A program made the translations under genes and the position numbers. A DNA stretch of 64,000 bases from Hyphomicrobiales bacterium (GTDB lineage: Bacteria; Pseudomonadota; Alphaproteobacteria; Rhizobiales; Devosiaceae), in assembly GCA_004144345.1 (NCBI GenBank), contig SEEL01000007.1:1-64000 (forward strand), in the 5' to 3' direction. Positions 53,608 to 61,711 of this stretch are shown here, piece by piece. Position 1 is the stretch's first letter; every line of letters starts with the position of its first letter. The notes beneath the pieces are model-generated. The model did no database searches. It worked only from the letters and a program-made list of their open reading frames with translations, and was not told where the DNA came from.

Positions 53608-54069
53608 TTAGCTCTTGCCTTCAGCGAACAGCGCGACGGACTTCTCGATCCGTCGCGCCCGCGTCTCCGGCGTCTTGGCGTCGTTGATCGGATCGATGTG
53701 GCGGCGCTGGTTTGAATAACTCAGCGTCGCGAAATGGGCCTTGGCCGCCTTGTTGGCGTTGAGCGCCTTCTGCAGATCGGGCGGCACCTCCATGATGCGC
53801 GGCGCGGTGTCGAGCGTCAGCGTCACCTCGATCTTCTCGCCGGGCGTCACGCCGGCGAGCTTCCGCCGCTCCTTGCTGACGCCGATCATGTATTTGCCGC
53901 CCATCACGGCGACCGTGTTGGGATAGCTGAAGCCGCCATTGAGCGTCACCGTGACCTTGGGCTTCTTGCCCTGGCCGAAGGCCTCCACCACCTTGTCGGG
54001 GATGACAAAGCCGGCGGTGTCGCCATCGCCCTTGATCAGTGCGGTCTTGAAGGTCTGGCTCGTGGTCAC
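53608..54069 (-). CDS. YdeI/OmdA-family protein with DUF1905 domain
   Basis: 153 aa. An N-terminal DUF1905 strand set (TFKTALIKGDGDTAGFVIPDKV, then GGKYMIGVSKERRKLAG) and a C-terminal YdeI/OmpD-associated stretch with FATLSYSNQRRHIDPI. Function unknown. The GTG start at 54069 overlaps the stop of the upstream hydrolase (GTGA). Last gene of the eight-gene minus-strand run starting with ArsR. Confidence 0.85.
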   Translation of the reverse strand: MTTSQTFKTALIKGDGDTAGFVIPDKVVEAFGQGKKPKVTVTLNGGFSYPNTVAVMGGKYMIGVSKERRKLAGVTPGEKIEVTLTLDTAPRIMEVPPDLQKALNANKAAKAHFATLSYSNQRRHIDPINDAKTPETRARRIEKSVALFAEGKS

Positions 54070-54863
54070 AAGAGGAACTCCCGGATCATCGGCGCGATCG
54101 CCGGCGCCGCGACCATATGGTTCTGGCCCGGCAGGGTCTGATGCTGCGCGTTGGGCAGATTGGCGGCAATAGCTTTCTGCGCGTTCTGCATCCACTCGTC
54201 CGACTTGGCACCGCCGATCGCCAGCACCGGCATGGTCGCATTGCGCCAGCGGCCAGGCGGGATGGGCCGGTAGGTCCACAGCGGCGCGACGAAGGCCGTG
54301 TCATAGGGCAGGGTCGGGCCAACCGGCGCCATCTTCCTGAACATGCCGAACAGCTGCATCATCAGCAGCGCGTACCAGGGCACGTCGATGCCCTTCTGCA
54401 TGAAGTACTTGACCGCCCCCGCATTGTCGCCGGAGGCAACCAGCTGGTCCATCACCTGCACGTAGTCCGTGGGCACCGGCTTGCGGGTGCTGTCGGTGAA
54501 GATCGGCGCCTCGTAGAGGACGAGGCCGGTGATCTTGCCGGGAATGGCATTGGCCGTCTCAAGCGCGACGAGAACACCCGACGAGATGGCATAGATCGCG
54601 ACACTGCCGCCCGCGGCGTCGATGATGGCTTCGAGGTCTTCGACTTCGCGCGTCGTGGCATAGGGCCTGGTGTCGCCACTCTCGCCGCGGCCGCGCCGGT
54701 CATAGGTGTAGACGGTGAACTCGCCCTTGAGTTCGGTGGCGAGCGCCGTGGCCGGCCCCATCTCGCGCCAGCACATGGCGCCATCGACGAGGACGATCGG
54801 CGGGCCCGAGCCGACGACGCTGTAACCGATCTGCGTGCCGTCTCTCGAAGTGACGAAGGGCAT
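54066..54863 (-). CDS. Alpha/beta hydrolase
   Basis: 265 aa. SVVGSGPPIVLVDGAMCWRE and YTYDRRGRGESGDT are the fold starts. Nucleophile Ser in AISSGV (consensus GxSxG altered to AISSG), Asp in the AIGGAKSDEW region, His in GQNHMV. Cytoplasmic. Two nt after the SRPBCC gene. This type often co-occurs with ArsR and SRPBCC genes. Confidence 0.85.
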   Translation of the reverse strand: MPFVTSRDGTQIGYSVVGSGPPIVLVDGAMCWREMGPATALATELKGEFTVYTYDRRGRGESGDTRPYATTREVEDLEAIIDAAGGSVAIYAISSGVLVALETANAIPGKITGLVLYEAPIFTDSTRKPVPTDYVQVMDQLVASGDNAGAVKYFMQKGIDVPWYALLMMQLFGMFRKMAPVGPTLPYDTAFVAPLWTYRPIPPGRWRNATMPVLAIGGAKSDEWMQNAQKAIAANLPNAQHQTLPGQNHMVAAPAIAPMIREFLL

Positions 54864-54865
54864 TT

Positions 54866-55372
54866 TCAGCTGGCTCCCTGTGCGAGCAGTTCCGGCAGAT
54901 ATTCCTCGAGCCGGTCATTGCCCATGCTGACCATGCCGGCAAAGCCACGGGCCACGGTCTCGTCGCGCAGCGCTACCGAGGCGGCGCGGATGTGGGCGCT
55001 GACGGTGGTCTGGCCGCCGGCTTCGGTCAGCGTGATGGTCGAGACCAGCTGTGCCGGCGGCAGGCGGTCGAGTCCGCCGGCCCATCCGTCGGGTGCGTCA
55101 CGGTAGTGGATGCGCTCGGGCTCGACGAGATCGAGATAGACACTGAGATAAGCGTAGCCCTGTCCATTGTCGTAGGTCCACTGCGTCCGCCACACACCAC
55201 CGACCCGCAGGTCGATGGTGCTGGAGGTCTTCGCATCGCGCGGCCCCCAGAAGCGGGCGAGGTGCTGCGGTTCGGTGTAGCACTTCCACACCAGCCGCCG
55301 CGGCGCCGCGAACGACCGCTCGATGGTGAAATAGTCTGTTCCGGCGGGAACTGTGACGATGTTCTTGTCCAT
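54866..55372 (-). CDS. SRPBCC/AHSA1-domain protein
   Basis: 168 aa. FTIERSFAAPRRLVWKCYTEPQHLARFWGP is the AHSA1 opening, TVARGFAGMVSMGNDRLEEYL the final helix. It belongs to the same family as the genes at 56370 and 57535. Only 2 nt from the next hydrolase gene, 5 nt after the upstream exported hydrolase. Ligand unknown. Confidence 0.88.
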   Translation of the reverse strand: MDKNIVTVPAGTDYFTIERSFAAPRRLVWKCYTEPQHLARFWGPRDAKTSSTIDLRVGGVWRTQWTYDNGQGYAYLSVYLDLVEPERIHYRDAPDGWAGGLDRLPPAQLVSTITLTEAGGQTTVSAHIRAASVALRDETVARGFAGMVSMGNDRLEEYLPELLAQGAS

Positions 55373-55377
55373 GGTGC

Positions 55378-56298
55378 TCACTGACCCATAAAGGCGGCGG
55401 GGGTCTCGCCCTTGAGGAAGGGTTCGATGAAGCCGTGCAGCAGATCGACCTGGTTGATGACGGCGGTGTGTGACGTGGCCGGCAAGATGGCGAGGCGCGA
55501 TGCAGAGAGCGGCGCACCCATGTCGCCCATCATGCCGCCGCCGAGCAGGCGGAACATGGCGACCGAATGCTCGAGCGTGGTCACGTCGGCATCGCCCGCA
55601 ATGATCAGCACGGGGGATTGTAACGCCTTCACATCGGCCTCCCACGGCATCGGCTCATGCTCGAGGGCGATCAGCTTCTCGACCAGCGCGCGGAAGCCAT
55701 CGGGATTGGCCGCGAGCTTCTTCCACTCGTCTTCCATCGGTGTGCCGACGAACATTTCCGGCGCCATCTGCGGGATGAAGGCACGCATGGCGGGCTGGAA
55801 GCCCTCGATGTCATAGGCGATCGACGCGCCGACCAGCTTGCCGACCTTGGCCGGGTGGCGGATGGCGAGCTGCAGCCCGGCGGCGGCGCCCATCGAATAG
55901 CCGAACACATCGGCCTTCGCGAGGCCCACGGCATCCATGAAGGCGGCAACGTCGTCGGCAAGGTTGGGATAGGTGATGGGGCGGTCGATGTCGGTAGTGC
56001 GGCCATGGCCCTGGAACTCCAGTGCATAGACCTTGTGGGTCGCCGCCAGCCGCCCGACGATGCCCCCCATCGCCGGAATGTTCATATAGGCGCCGTGGAG
56101 GATCAGGAGCGGTTCGCCCGCCCCGGACACCTCATAATAGATCTGCATGCCATTCACGGACACGGTGCCGGTTTCGGGGGAAATGGCCATCGGAGTGTTT
56201 CCTTCCTGGGGAGAAATTGTCGCTGCAATAGCGAGGTTGGGCAAGGTCATTGCGGTGAGGGTAACGAGTGAAAGGGCTATCAGGTCGCGTCGGTTCAA
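55378..56298 (-). CDS. Exported alpha/beta hydrolase with Tat-like signal
   Basis: 306 aa. The N-terminus NRRDLIALSLVTLTAMTLPN has a twin-Arg pair and a hydrophobic core: a Tat-like signal. Triad: Ser in GYSMGA, Asp in AGDADV, His in ATSHTA. Start is TTG at 56298 with AGGAGG 6 nt upstream. It is separated from the upstream SRPBCC gene by 71 nt. Only member of the run predicted to leave the cytoplasm. Confidence 0.87.
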   Translation of the reverse strand: MNRRDLIALSLVTLTAMTLPNLAIAATISPQEGNTPMAISPETGTVSVNGMQIYYEVSGAGEPLLILHGAYMNIPAMGGIVGRLAATHKVYALEFQGHGRTTDIDRPITYPNLADDVAAFMDAVGLAKADVFGYSMGAAAGLQLAIRHPAKVGKLVGASIAYDIEGFQPAMRAFIPQMAPEMFVGTPMEDEWKKLAANPDGFRALVEKLIALEHEPMPWEADVKALQSPVLIIAGDADVTTLEHSVAMFRLLGGGMMGDMGAPLSASRLAILPATSHTAVINQVDLLHGFIEPFLKGETPAAFMGQ

Positions 56299-56369
56299 TT
56301 GTGCCTCCTGGGCATGGCTTCGCCGGTGGCGCCGATAGCGCGTCGGAAAAGCGGTGATGGTTGGTGCCG

Positions 56370-56855
56370 CTAAGGGGCGGCGAGCAGGGCTTCGAGCTTG
56401 TCGAAGCTCTCGTTCGTCCCGATCGAGAAGCCGCGGCGGATAACCGCGTCCTTGCGCTCGGGCTTGTCGAAAATGGCGACCAGCGTCAGCATCGTGCCGG
56501 CGTTGGTCTCGATGAAGCTGATGGTCTTGGTGAACCCCGGCGGCGGGTTGTCGCCGAAGACTTTCGGGTCCGCTGGCGCATTGCGGAAGCTGATCCGGCT
56601 CGGCGGCGTCACCTCCACGATGTCATTGGCCGTCGGATATTCCTTGCCGTCCGGCCCGATCATCACATGCAGCCAGCTGCCACCGGTGCGGAAGTCGAGC
56701 TTGTCGACCCGGTTGGTGAAGCCCTTCGGCCCCCACCATTGGGCAAGGTGATAGGGGTCGGAGAACATCTTCCACACCAGCGCACGAGGGGCCCTGAGCA
56801 GGCGCGTGATGACCAGCGTCGTGCTGTCTTCGGCGGGGGCGGCGGCGTGGGTCAT
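56370..56855 (-). CDS. SRPBCC/AHSA1-domain protein
   Basis: 161 aa. TRLLRAPRALVWKMFSDPYHLAQWWGPKGF, TGGSWLHVMIGPDG and the terminal NESFDKLEALL helix mark AHSA1. The ATG at 56855 is used. It follows the DUF998-like membrane gene by 20 nt. One of three paralogous AHSA1 genes in this operon. Confidence 0.88.
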   Translation of the reverse strand: MTHAAAPAEDSTTLVITRLLRAPRALVWKMFSDPYHLAQWWGPKGFTNRVDKLDFRTGGSWLHVMIGPDGKEYPTANDIVEVTPPSRISFRNAPADPKVFGDNPPPGFTKTISFIETNAGTMLTLVAIFDKPERKDAVIRRGFSIGTNESFDKLEALLAAP

Positions 56856-56875
56856 GTCCAGAACTCCGTTCTCGA

Positions 56876-57538
56876 TCAGCCGCGCAGCAGCGGCCAGTTG
56901 GCGGCCGCCAGCCAGACGGCATAGGCGATGACCAGCAGGCGGTTGCCATAGCCGACCAGCCCGGCGAGACCGCCGGTGCCCTGCGGCAGGAAGGCGAACA
57001 TGCCCACCATCATGGCGACGAAGCTGAGCCAGGCGAGATGCGCGAAAATCTGCAGTACGCTGCCGGACGCCTGCCATGGCGCGTGGCCGGGCAGGGCATA
57101 GGCGAGGATGATCATGCCGATCATCAGCGTCGGATTACCCAGCATCGAGGCGACGGCGTGCATATTGCCGGTCCACGACATCGGCGGCATCGGGTCCTGC
57201 ACGACATCGGCGGGAAACAGTGCCGCCATGCCGAGGCCGACGGCCGCCAGGACGACGAGCGCGAGGCCCATCCAGATGCCCCAGCCATCGGCATAGGGCG
57301 CAATGGCAAGAACCGTCGCGCCGCAGCTCACGGCCAGCGCCGCGAAGGCGATGGTCATCAGCCAGCCATGCGGGCCATTGGCGTATTCGCTGATCACATG
57401 CCAGCTCGGCGCGAGATCGGTCCTGAGGATGTGGAGCAGACCCAGCAGCAGCGCAAAGAGCAGGGCGCCGCCGAGTCCCACCGCCGCCAGCGTTCGCGGC
57501 GGGGCGGCGGCAGTAGTGGCGAAGAGATCGGCGGTCAT
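56876..57538 (-). CDS. DUF998-like integral membrane protein
   Basis: 220 aa, six hydrophobic segments. HVISEYANGPHGWLMTIAFAAL is typical of DUF998 proteins. Function unknown. The ATG at 57538 overlaps the preceding SRPBCC stop by 4 nt. It sits between two SRPBCC genes and probably works with them. Confidence 0.83.
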   Translation of the reverse strand: MTADLFATTAAAPPRTLAAVGLGGALLFALLLGLLHILRTDLAPSWHVISEYANGPHGWLMTIAFAALAVSCGATVLAIAPYADGWGIWMGLALVVLAAVGLGMAALFPADVVQDPMPPMSWTGNMHAVASMLGNPTLMIGMIILAYALPGHAPWQASGSVLQIFAHLAWLSFVAMMVGMFAFLPQGTGGLAGLVGYGNRLLVIAYAVWLAAANWPLLRG

Positions 57539-58038
57539 TGTACGGCCTCGCGGCTGAGTTCGGCGACGAGATCGCCCAGTTGCTGCATCGACTCGCGGCC
57601 GCCTTTTTCCATGCCGGTGGCGATGACGCCGTCGCGCATCTCGAAGCTCGGCAGCAGGGTGACGGATTTGTAGTAGGTGCGCCCGTCGCGTTCCTCGAAG
57701 GTGTGCACCTCGGGATAGTCGGGGTCGCCCTCGAACTGGCCCTCGACGCCGAAGGAATTGGCGAGCTTGTGCTCCGGCACGACATCGACATAGACGCCAT
57801 AGAACACGATCTGCTCGCTGCCGTCGGGCCGCTCGCAGATGAAGCGCCACTGGCCGCCCTTGCGCAGGTCGAGCTTGTCGATCTTTTTGACCGGCGCGAT
57901 GGATTTGGGGCCCCACCAGCGGGCAACGTGCACCGGATCGGTAAAGGCCTTCCAGACCAGGGCGACCGGTGCGTCGAAGCTGCGCGTGCAGATCATCGAC
58001 GGTTCGTCCTTGGGGTAGTCGAACTTGATATCGGACAT
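57535..58038 (-). CDS. SRPBCC/AHSA1-domain protein (first of three)
   Basis: 167 aa if started at ATG 58038 with GAGGAG 6 nt upstream. TRSFDAPVALVWKAFTDPVHVARWWGPKS marks AHSA1. The same frame is open upstream to an ATG at 58194 and reads a stretch that matches the ArsR C-terminus (see the relic feature); a 219-aa protein starting inside arsR is therefore possible. Stop overlaps the DUF998-like start. Confidence 0.85.
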   Translation of the reverse strand: MSDIKFDYPKDEPSMICTRSFDAPVALVWKAFTDPVHVARWWGPKSIAPVKKIDKLDLRKGGQWRFICERPDGSEQIVFYGVYVDVVPEHKLANSFGVEGQFEGDPDYPEVHTFEERDGRTYYKSVTLLPSFEMRDGVIATGMEKGGRESMQQLGDLVAELSREAVQ

Positions 58039-58194
58039 CTGCGTCTCCTCGGATTGCAGGGTGGCGATGTAGTCGCCGAGTTGATCGAGACTCACGGTCC
58101 AGAAGCGGACATAGGCGGTGAGCCAGTCGGAAGGGGGCGCCGGGCGGCGCCGGAACGGGATGACGTTACTGGCGGCCTCAGTTGGGCGTGCCAT
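58039..58194 (-). pseudogene. In-frame ArsR-tail-like relic or N-terminal extension
   Basis: The segment upstream of and in frame with the SRPBCC gene encodes WLTAYVRFW-SLDQL-YIATLQ, aligning at 15 of 24 positions with WLESYRRFW-SLDQL-YLAELQ of the complete ArsR just upstream. An ATG at 58194 overlaps the arsR 3' end by 17 nt. Either a remnant of a duplicated ArsR gene fused to the SRPBCC gene, or a real extension. Confidence 0.5.
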
Positions 58195-58522
58195 CGGGAT
58201 CGCCCTTCTGCAGTTCGGCCAGATAGACCTCCAACTGGTCGAGGCTCTCCTCCCAGAAGCGGCGGTAGCTCTCGAGCCAGCCATCGACGTCGCGCAGCGG
58301 TCCGGCCTCGAGCCGGCAGGGCCGGTACTGCGCATCCTTGCCGCGCGAGATGAGGCCGGCGCCCTCGAGCACCTTGAGATGCTTGGAGACGGCGGCGAGG
58401 CTCATGTCGTAGGGCGCTGCCAGTTCCTTGACCGTCGCCTCGCCACTGGCCAGCCTGGCGAGGATGCCGCGGCGGGTGGGGTCGGCGAGGGCAGAAAGGG
58501 TAACGCTGAGTCTGTCGGACAT
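58178..58522 (-). CDS. ArsR-family HTH regulator (SRPBCC-linked type)
   Basis: 114 aa. VTLSALADPTRRGILARLASGEATVKELAAPYDMSLAAVSKHLKVLEGAGLI is an ArsR winged helix without metal-binding cysteines (no ELCVCDL). Such ArsR proteins are linked with AHSA1 genes and sense unknown ligands. It leads the eight-gene run and is divergent from the DGPF operon. Confidence 0.93.
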   Translation of the reverse strand: MSDRLSVTLSALADPTRRGILARLASGEATVKELAAPYDMSLAAVSKHLKVLEGAGLISRGKDAQYRPCRLEAGPLRDVDGWLESYRRFWEESLDQLEVYLAELQKGDPDGTPN

Positions 58523-58524
58523 TG

Positions 58525-58594
58525 TTCAACCAGTGAGTTGATAACTTAATGGTTGAATACGATTCCTGCCGAAGGTTGTCAACCGAGCGGTTGA
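58525..58594. promoter_or_regulatory. ArsR-type operators: TCAACC/GGTTGA palindromes
   Basis: TCAACCG-AG-CGGTTGA (58579-58594) is a perfect inverted repeat. TTCAACC (58525-58531) and GGTTGAA (58551-58557) form a second, wider pair next to the arsR start. Candidates for ArsR autorepression. Confidence 0.7.
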
Positions 58595-58623
58595 ATAGAA
58601 ATTGCGAAAAACGCGACCGGCAG

Positions 58624-58650
58624 TGTCGATCTCGCGTTGGACCTTTCGTC
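58624..58650 (+). promoter_or_regulatory. Candidate ECF42-type promoter for the DGPF operon
   Basis: TGTCGA (58624-58629), 17 bases, CGTC (58647-58650), about 51 nt upstream of the first DGPF gene. From memory, the published ECF42 consensus is TGTCGA at -35 and CGA/TC at -10; this matches. Autoregulation by the sigma factor encoded at 59981 is implied. Confidence 0.65.
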
Positions 58651-58700
58651 GTGTCATCAGAGACGGGGTGCGGCCCCGCCGGGGAGAATGGAGAAATCCC

Positions 58701-59126
58701 ATGCGTTTCATGATCATCGTCAAGAACAGCGGCCAGACCGAGAATGTCGAGCTGCCGCCCGAGGCCTATGAGGAGATGGGCAAGTTCAACCAGGAACTGA
58801 TCGACGCCGGGGTCATGCTCGCGGGCGAGGGGCTGACCGGCTCCAAGGACGGCGCCATCCTCACCTACCGCAAGGGCGGCAAATTCGAGGTCAAGGACGG
58901 CCCCTTTACCGAGGCCAAGGAACTGATCGCCGGCTTCTGGATCCTGCAGGTCAAATCGCGCGAGGAAGCGATCGAATGGGCCAAGCGCATCCCTGGCTAT
59001 GTCGATGGCGAGACGGTCGAAATCCGCCGCGTGGGCGAAATGTCCGACTTCGCGGATGTGATGACGCCCGAGGCGATGGCCAAGGAAGAAGCGATGCGCG
59101 AGCAGCTTGCCCGCCAAACTAACTGA
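58701..59126 (+). CDS. DGPF-domain (YCII-related) protein 1
   Basis: 141 aa. RFMIIVKNSGQTE and VKDGPFTEAKELIAGFWILQV hold the DGPF motif; a charged helical tail follows. YCII/DGPF proteins resemble dimeric ferredoxin-like folds; their role with ECF42 sigma factors is not established. Ends 10 nt before the second copy. Confidence 0.92.
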   Translation: MRFMIIVKNSGQTENVELPPEAYEEMGKFNQELIDAGVMLAGEGLTGSKDGAILTYRKGGKFEVKDGPFTEAKELIAGFWILQVKSREEAIEWAKRIPGYVDGETVEIRRVGEMSDFADVMTPEAMAKEEAMREQLARQTN

Positions 59127-59136
59127 GGAATTATCG

Positions 59137-59502
59137 ATGCGCTATTTCATGACCATCATTCCGCCCGCCGACCTCCAGCCTGAGGACGTACCCCAAGGCC
59201 TCATGGACGACATGGGCCCCTGGATGGAGAGCAATCTCAAATCCGGCGCGCTGGTGTCGACCGGCGGGCTGAAGCCGGCCGCCGAAGGCAGGCGGCTCGC
59301 GGGCCATGGCGGCAAGGTCGCCACAACCGACGGCCCCTTTGCCGAGGCCAAGGAAGTGGTCGGCGGCTATGCCGTGTTCGAGGCGCCCGACCTCGCGGCG
59401 GCAACGGCGCTTGGCCGGACCTTCCTCGACATGCACATCAAGCACGGCCTCAACGACATCACGCTCGAGATCCGCGAGATCGCGGGCGGCGCCAATTACT
59501 GA
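59137..59502 (+). CDS. DGPF-domain (YCII-related) protein 2
   Basis: 121 aa. YFMTIIPPADLQ, then VATTDGPFAEAKEVVGGYAVFEA. Divergent in the N-terminal half from copies 1 and 3. ATG at 59137 preceded by GAGGAA. Ten nt before the third copy. Confidence 0.92.
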   Translation: MRYFMTIIPPADLQPEDVPQGLMDDMGPWMESNLKSGALVSTGGLKPAAEGRRLAGHGGKVATTDGPFAEAKEVVGGYAVFEAPDLAAATALGRTFLDMHIKHGLNDITLEIREIAGGANY

Positions 59503-59512
59503 AGGAGAGCCC

Positions 59513-59932
59513 ATGCGGTTCATGGTTATTCGCAAGGCCGACGCCGACACCGAAGCCGGGGTCATGCCGACCAAGCAGCTCATCGACGACATGACGAGCT
59601 ACAACGAAATGCAGGTGAAGCGCGGCGCCATGCTCGAGGGCGCCGGGCTGATGCCGAGCGCCAAGGGGGCACGCGTGTCCTTCGCGAATGGCAAGCCGAC
59701 GATCCATGACGGCCCGTTCGCCGAGGCGCGCGAACTGATCGCCGGCTACTCGATCATCGAGGCGGGCTCGCTCGCCGAAGTGATCGAACTGGTGAAGCTC
59801 TGGCCGAAATCGGACGGCAACGGCAACGTGCAGATCGAGATCCGGCAGATCGTCACTGCCGAGGATCTCGGTTTCGACGAGGAGCAGCTCGACCGCTACA
59901 ACCGCATGGTCGAGCAGCAGCAACAGCAATAG
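59513..59932 (+). CDS. DGPF-domain (YCII-related) protein 3
   Basis: 139 aa. RFMVIRKADADTEAG, PTIHDGPFAEARELIAGYSIIEA, and a Gln-rich end (MVEQQQQQ). AAGGAG lies 6 nt upstream of the ATG at 59513. Nearest to copy 1. It precedes the sigma-factor gene by 48 nt. Confidence 0.92.
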   Translation: MRFMVIRKADADTEAGVMPTKQLIDDMTSYNEMQVKRGAMLEGAGLMPSAKGARVSFANGKPTIHDGPFAEARELIAGYSIIEAGSLAEVIELVKLWPKSDGNGNVQIEIRQIVTAEDLGFDEEQLDRYNRMVEQQQQQ

Positions 59933-59980
59933 GCGGCGGGGCTTGTTCCGGCGGCGTGGATTTGATCCACTCCGCCAGCC

Positions 59981-61249
59981 ATGGACCAGCCCAGCCCCCA
60001 ACTTGCCACGCAGCGCGCCGTCGAAGCCGTCTGGCGCATCGAAGCCGCAAGGCTCATTGCCGGCCTGACCCGGATGACGCGCGATGTCGGGCTCGCCGAG
60101 GAATTGGCGAGCGATGCGCTGGTTGTCGCCTTGCAGCAATGGCCGCAGAGCGGCATTCCAAACAATCCCGGCGCCTGGCTGATGCAGACGGCCAAGCGCC
60201 GCGCCATCGACCAGTTCCGGCGCCGGAAGATGATTGCCGGCAAGATGCCGGAACTGACCCACGAAGCGGAACTGCGTGAGCAGGAGGCCCCCGACTACGA
60301 CGACCGTCTCGATGATGATGTGAAGGACAAATTGCTCAGCCTGATCTTCACGGCCTGTCATCCGGTCCTCAGCCCCGACGCGCGGGCGGCGCTGACGCTG
60401 CGCCTCGTGGGTGGCCTTACCACGGCGGAGATCGCACGGGCCTATCTGGTGCCCGAGCCCACCATCCAGCAGCGTATCGTGCGGGCCAAGAAGACCCTCG
60501 CCGACGCCAAGGTGCCGTTCGAACTGCCACGCGGCGACGAGCGGACGGCGCGCATCGGCTCGGTGCTCGAAGTGCTCTATCTGATCTTCAACGAAGGCTA
60601 TGCCGCGACGGCCGGCGAGGACTGGATGCGCACCGAGCTGTGCGACGAAGCGCTGCGTGTCGGCCGCATCCTTGCGCGGCTCGCGCCGGAAGAACCAGAA
60701 GTGCATGGCCTCGTGGCGCTGATGGAGATCCAGGCCTCGCGCGCCGCCGCGCGGGTAACCCGCGATGGCACGCCGATCCTCCTGCTCGATCAGGATCGCG
60801 GCAAATGGAACCAGATTCTGATCCGCCGCGGTCTCGCCGCACTTGAGACAGCGGAGCATCTTGGCAACGGGCTCGGCTCCTATGGTCTACAGGCGGCGAT
60901 AGCGGCCTGCCATGCGCGGGCGCGGCGCGCCGACGAGACGGACTGGCGGCGGATCGCCGCGCTCTATGACGATCTCGCCGACATCCTGCCGTCGCCGATC
61001 GTCGAGCTCAACCGCGCCGTCGCCCATGCGATGGCGTTCGGGCCGGAGACAGGACTGCGCCTCCTCGAACCGCTGCTCGATGTGCCGCAGCTCAAGAACT
61101 ATCATCTGCTGCCGAGCGTGCGCGGCGACTTCCTCCACAAGCTCGGGCGGCACGACGAGGCTCGGGCCGAATTCGCGCGGGCCGCGACGATGACGCAGAA
61201 CCAGCGCGAGCGCGAGTTTCTGCTGAAGCGGGCGGAGGGGCAGGCATGA
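59981..61249 (+). CDS. ECF42-type RNA polymerase sigma factor with C-terminal extension
   Basis: 422 aa, twice the size of a plain ECF sigma. Region 2 ~15-85 (IEAARLIAGLTRMTRDVGLAEE, AKRRAIDQFRRR), region 4 ~125-170 (LTLRLVGGLTTAEIARAYLVPEPTIQQRI). After ~185 come RTARIGSVLEVLYLIFNEGY (DUF6596) and TPR-like helices, which in ECF42 are needed for activity. No anti-sigma gene is adjacent; ECF42 usually lacks one. Confidence 0.93.
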   Translation: MDQPSPQLATQRAVEAVWRIEAARLIAGLTRMTRDVGLAEELASDALVVALQQWPQSGIPNNPGAWLMQTAKRRAIDQFRRRKMIAGKMPELTHEAELREQEAPDYDDRLDDDVKDKLLSLIFTACHPVLSPDARAALTLRLVGGLTTAEIARAYLVPEPTIQQRIVRAKKTLADAKVPFELPRGDERTARIGSVLEVLYLIFNEGYAATAGEDWMRTELCDEALRVGRILARLAPEEPEVHGLVALMEIQASRAAARVTRDGTPILLLDQDRGKWNQILIRRGLAALETAEHLGNGLGSYGLQAAIAACHARARRADETDWRRIAALYDDLADILPSPIVELNRAVAHAMAFGPETGLRLLEPLLDVPQLKNYHLLPSVRGDFLHKLGRHDEARAEFARAATMTQNQREREFLLKRAEGQA

Positions 61250-61707
61250 GCGTGCCGCTCGACATCAGGCTCGCCAATCCCGGCGACCGGCAGGAATTGA
61301 TCGATCTGCTGTGGCGCGCGTCGCTGGCCTGGGAAGTGGTGCGGCAGGAGCTGCTCGATCATCCCGAAGTGGTGGATGTCGACCCGGAGCTGATTGCCCG
61401 CAACCAGATCTTTGTCGCGCAGCGCGGCGACAGGATCGTCGGCTTCGCCACCATCGTGCCGCATGAGGGTAACGACGCCGAACTCGACGGCATCTTCGTC
61501 GAGCCGTCGGCATGGCGGCAGGGGATCGGCATGGCACTGATGCACCAGATCGAGCGCGAGGCGAAGGCGTGGAGCGCCAACCGCCTGCACGTCCTCGCCA
61601 GTCCCAATGTAGTGGGATTCTACACGGCCGCCGGATTCGAACGGACCGGCGAGCAGAAGATGCGCTTCGGTCCCGCCGCTATCGTCATGGTGAAGCCGGT
61701 CGCCTGA
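61246..61707 (+). CDS. GNAT-family acetyltransferase
   Basis: 153 aa. DGIFVEPSAWRQGIGMALMHQI is the acetyl-CoA motif; HVLASPNVVGFYTAAGFERTGE the C-terminal motif. ATG overlaps the sigma-factor stop (ATGA), so it belongs to the ECF42 operon. Substrate unknown. Confidence 0.9.
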   Translation: MSVPLDIRLANPGDRQELIDLLWRASLAWEVVRQELLDHPEVVDVDPELIARNQIFVAQRGDRIVGFATIVPHEGNDAELDGIFVEPSAWRQGIGMALMHQIEREAKAWSANRLHVLASPNVVGFYTAAGFERTGEQKMRFGPAAIVMVKPVA

Positions 61708-61711
61708 CAGG

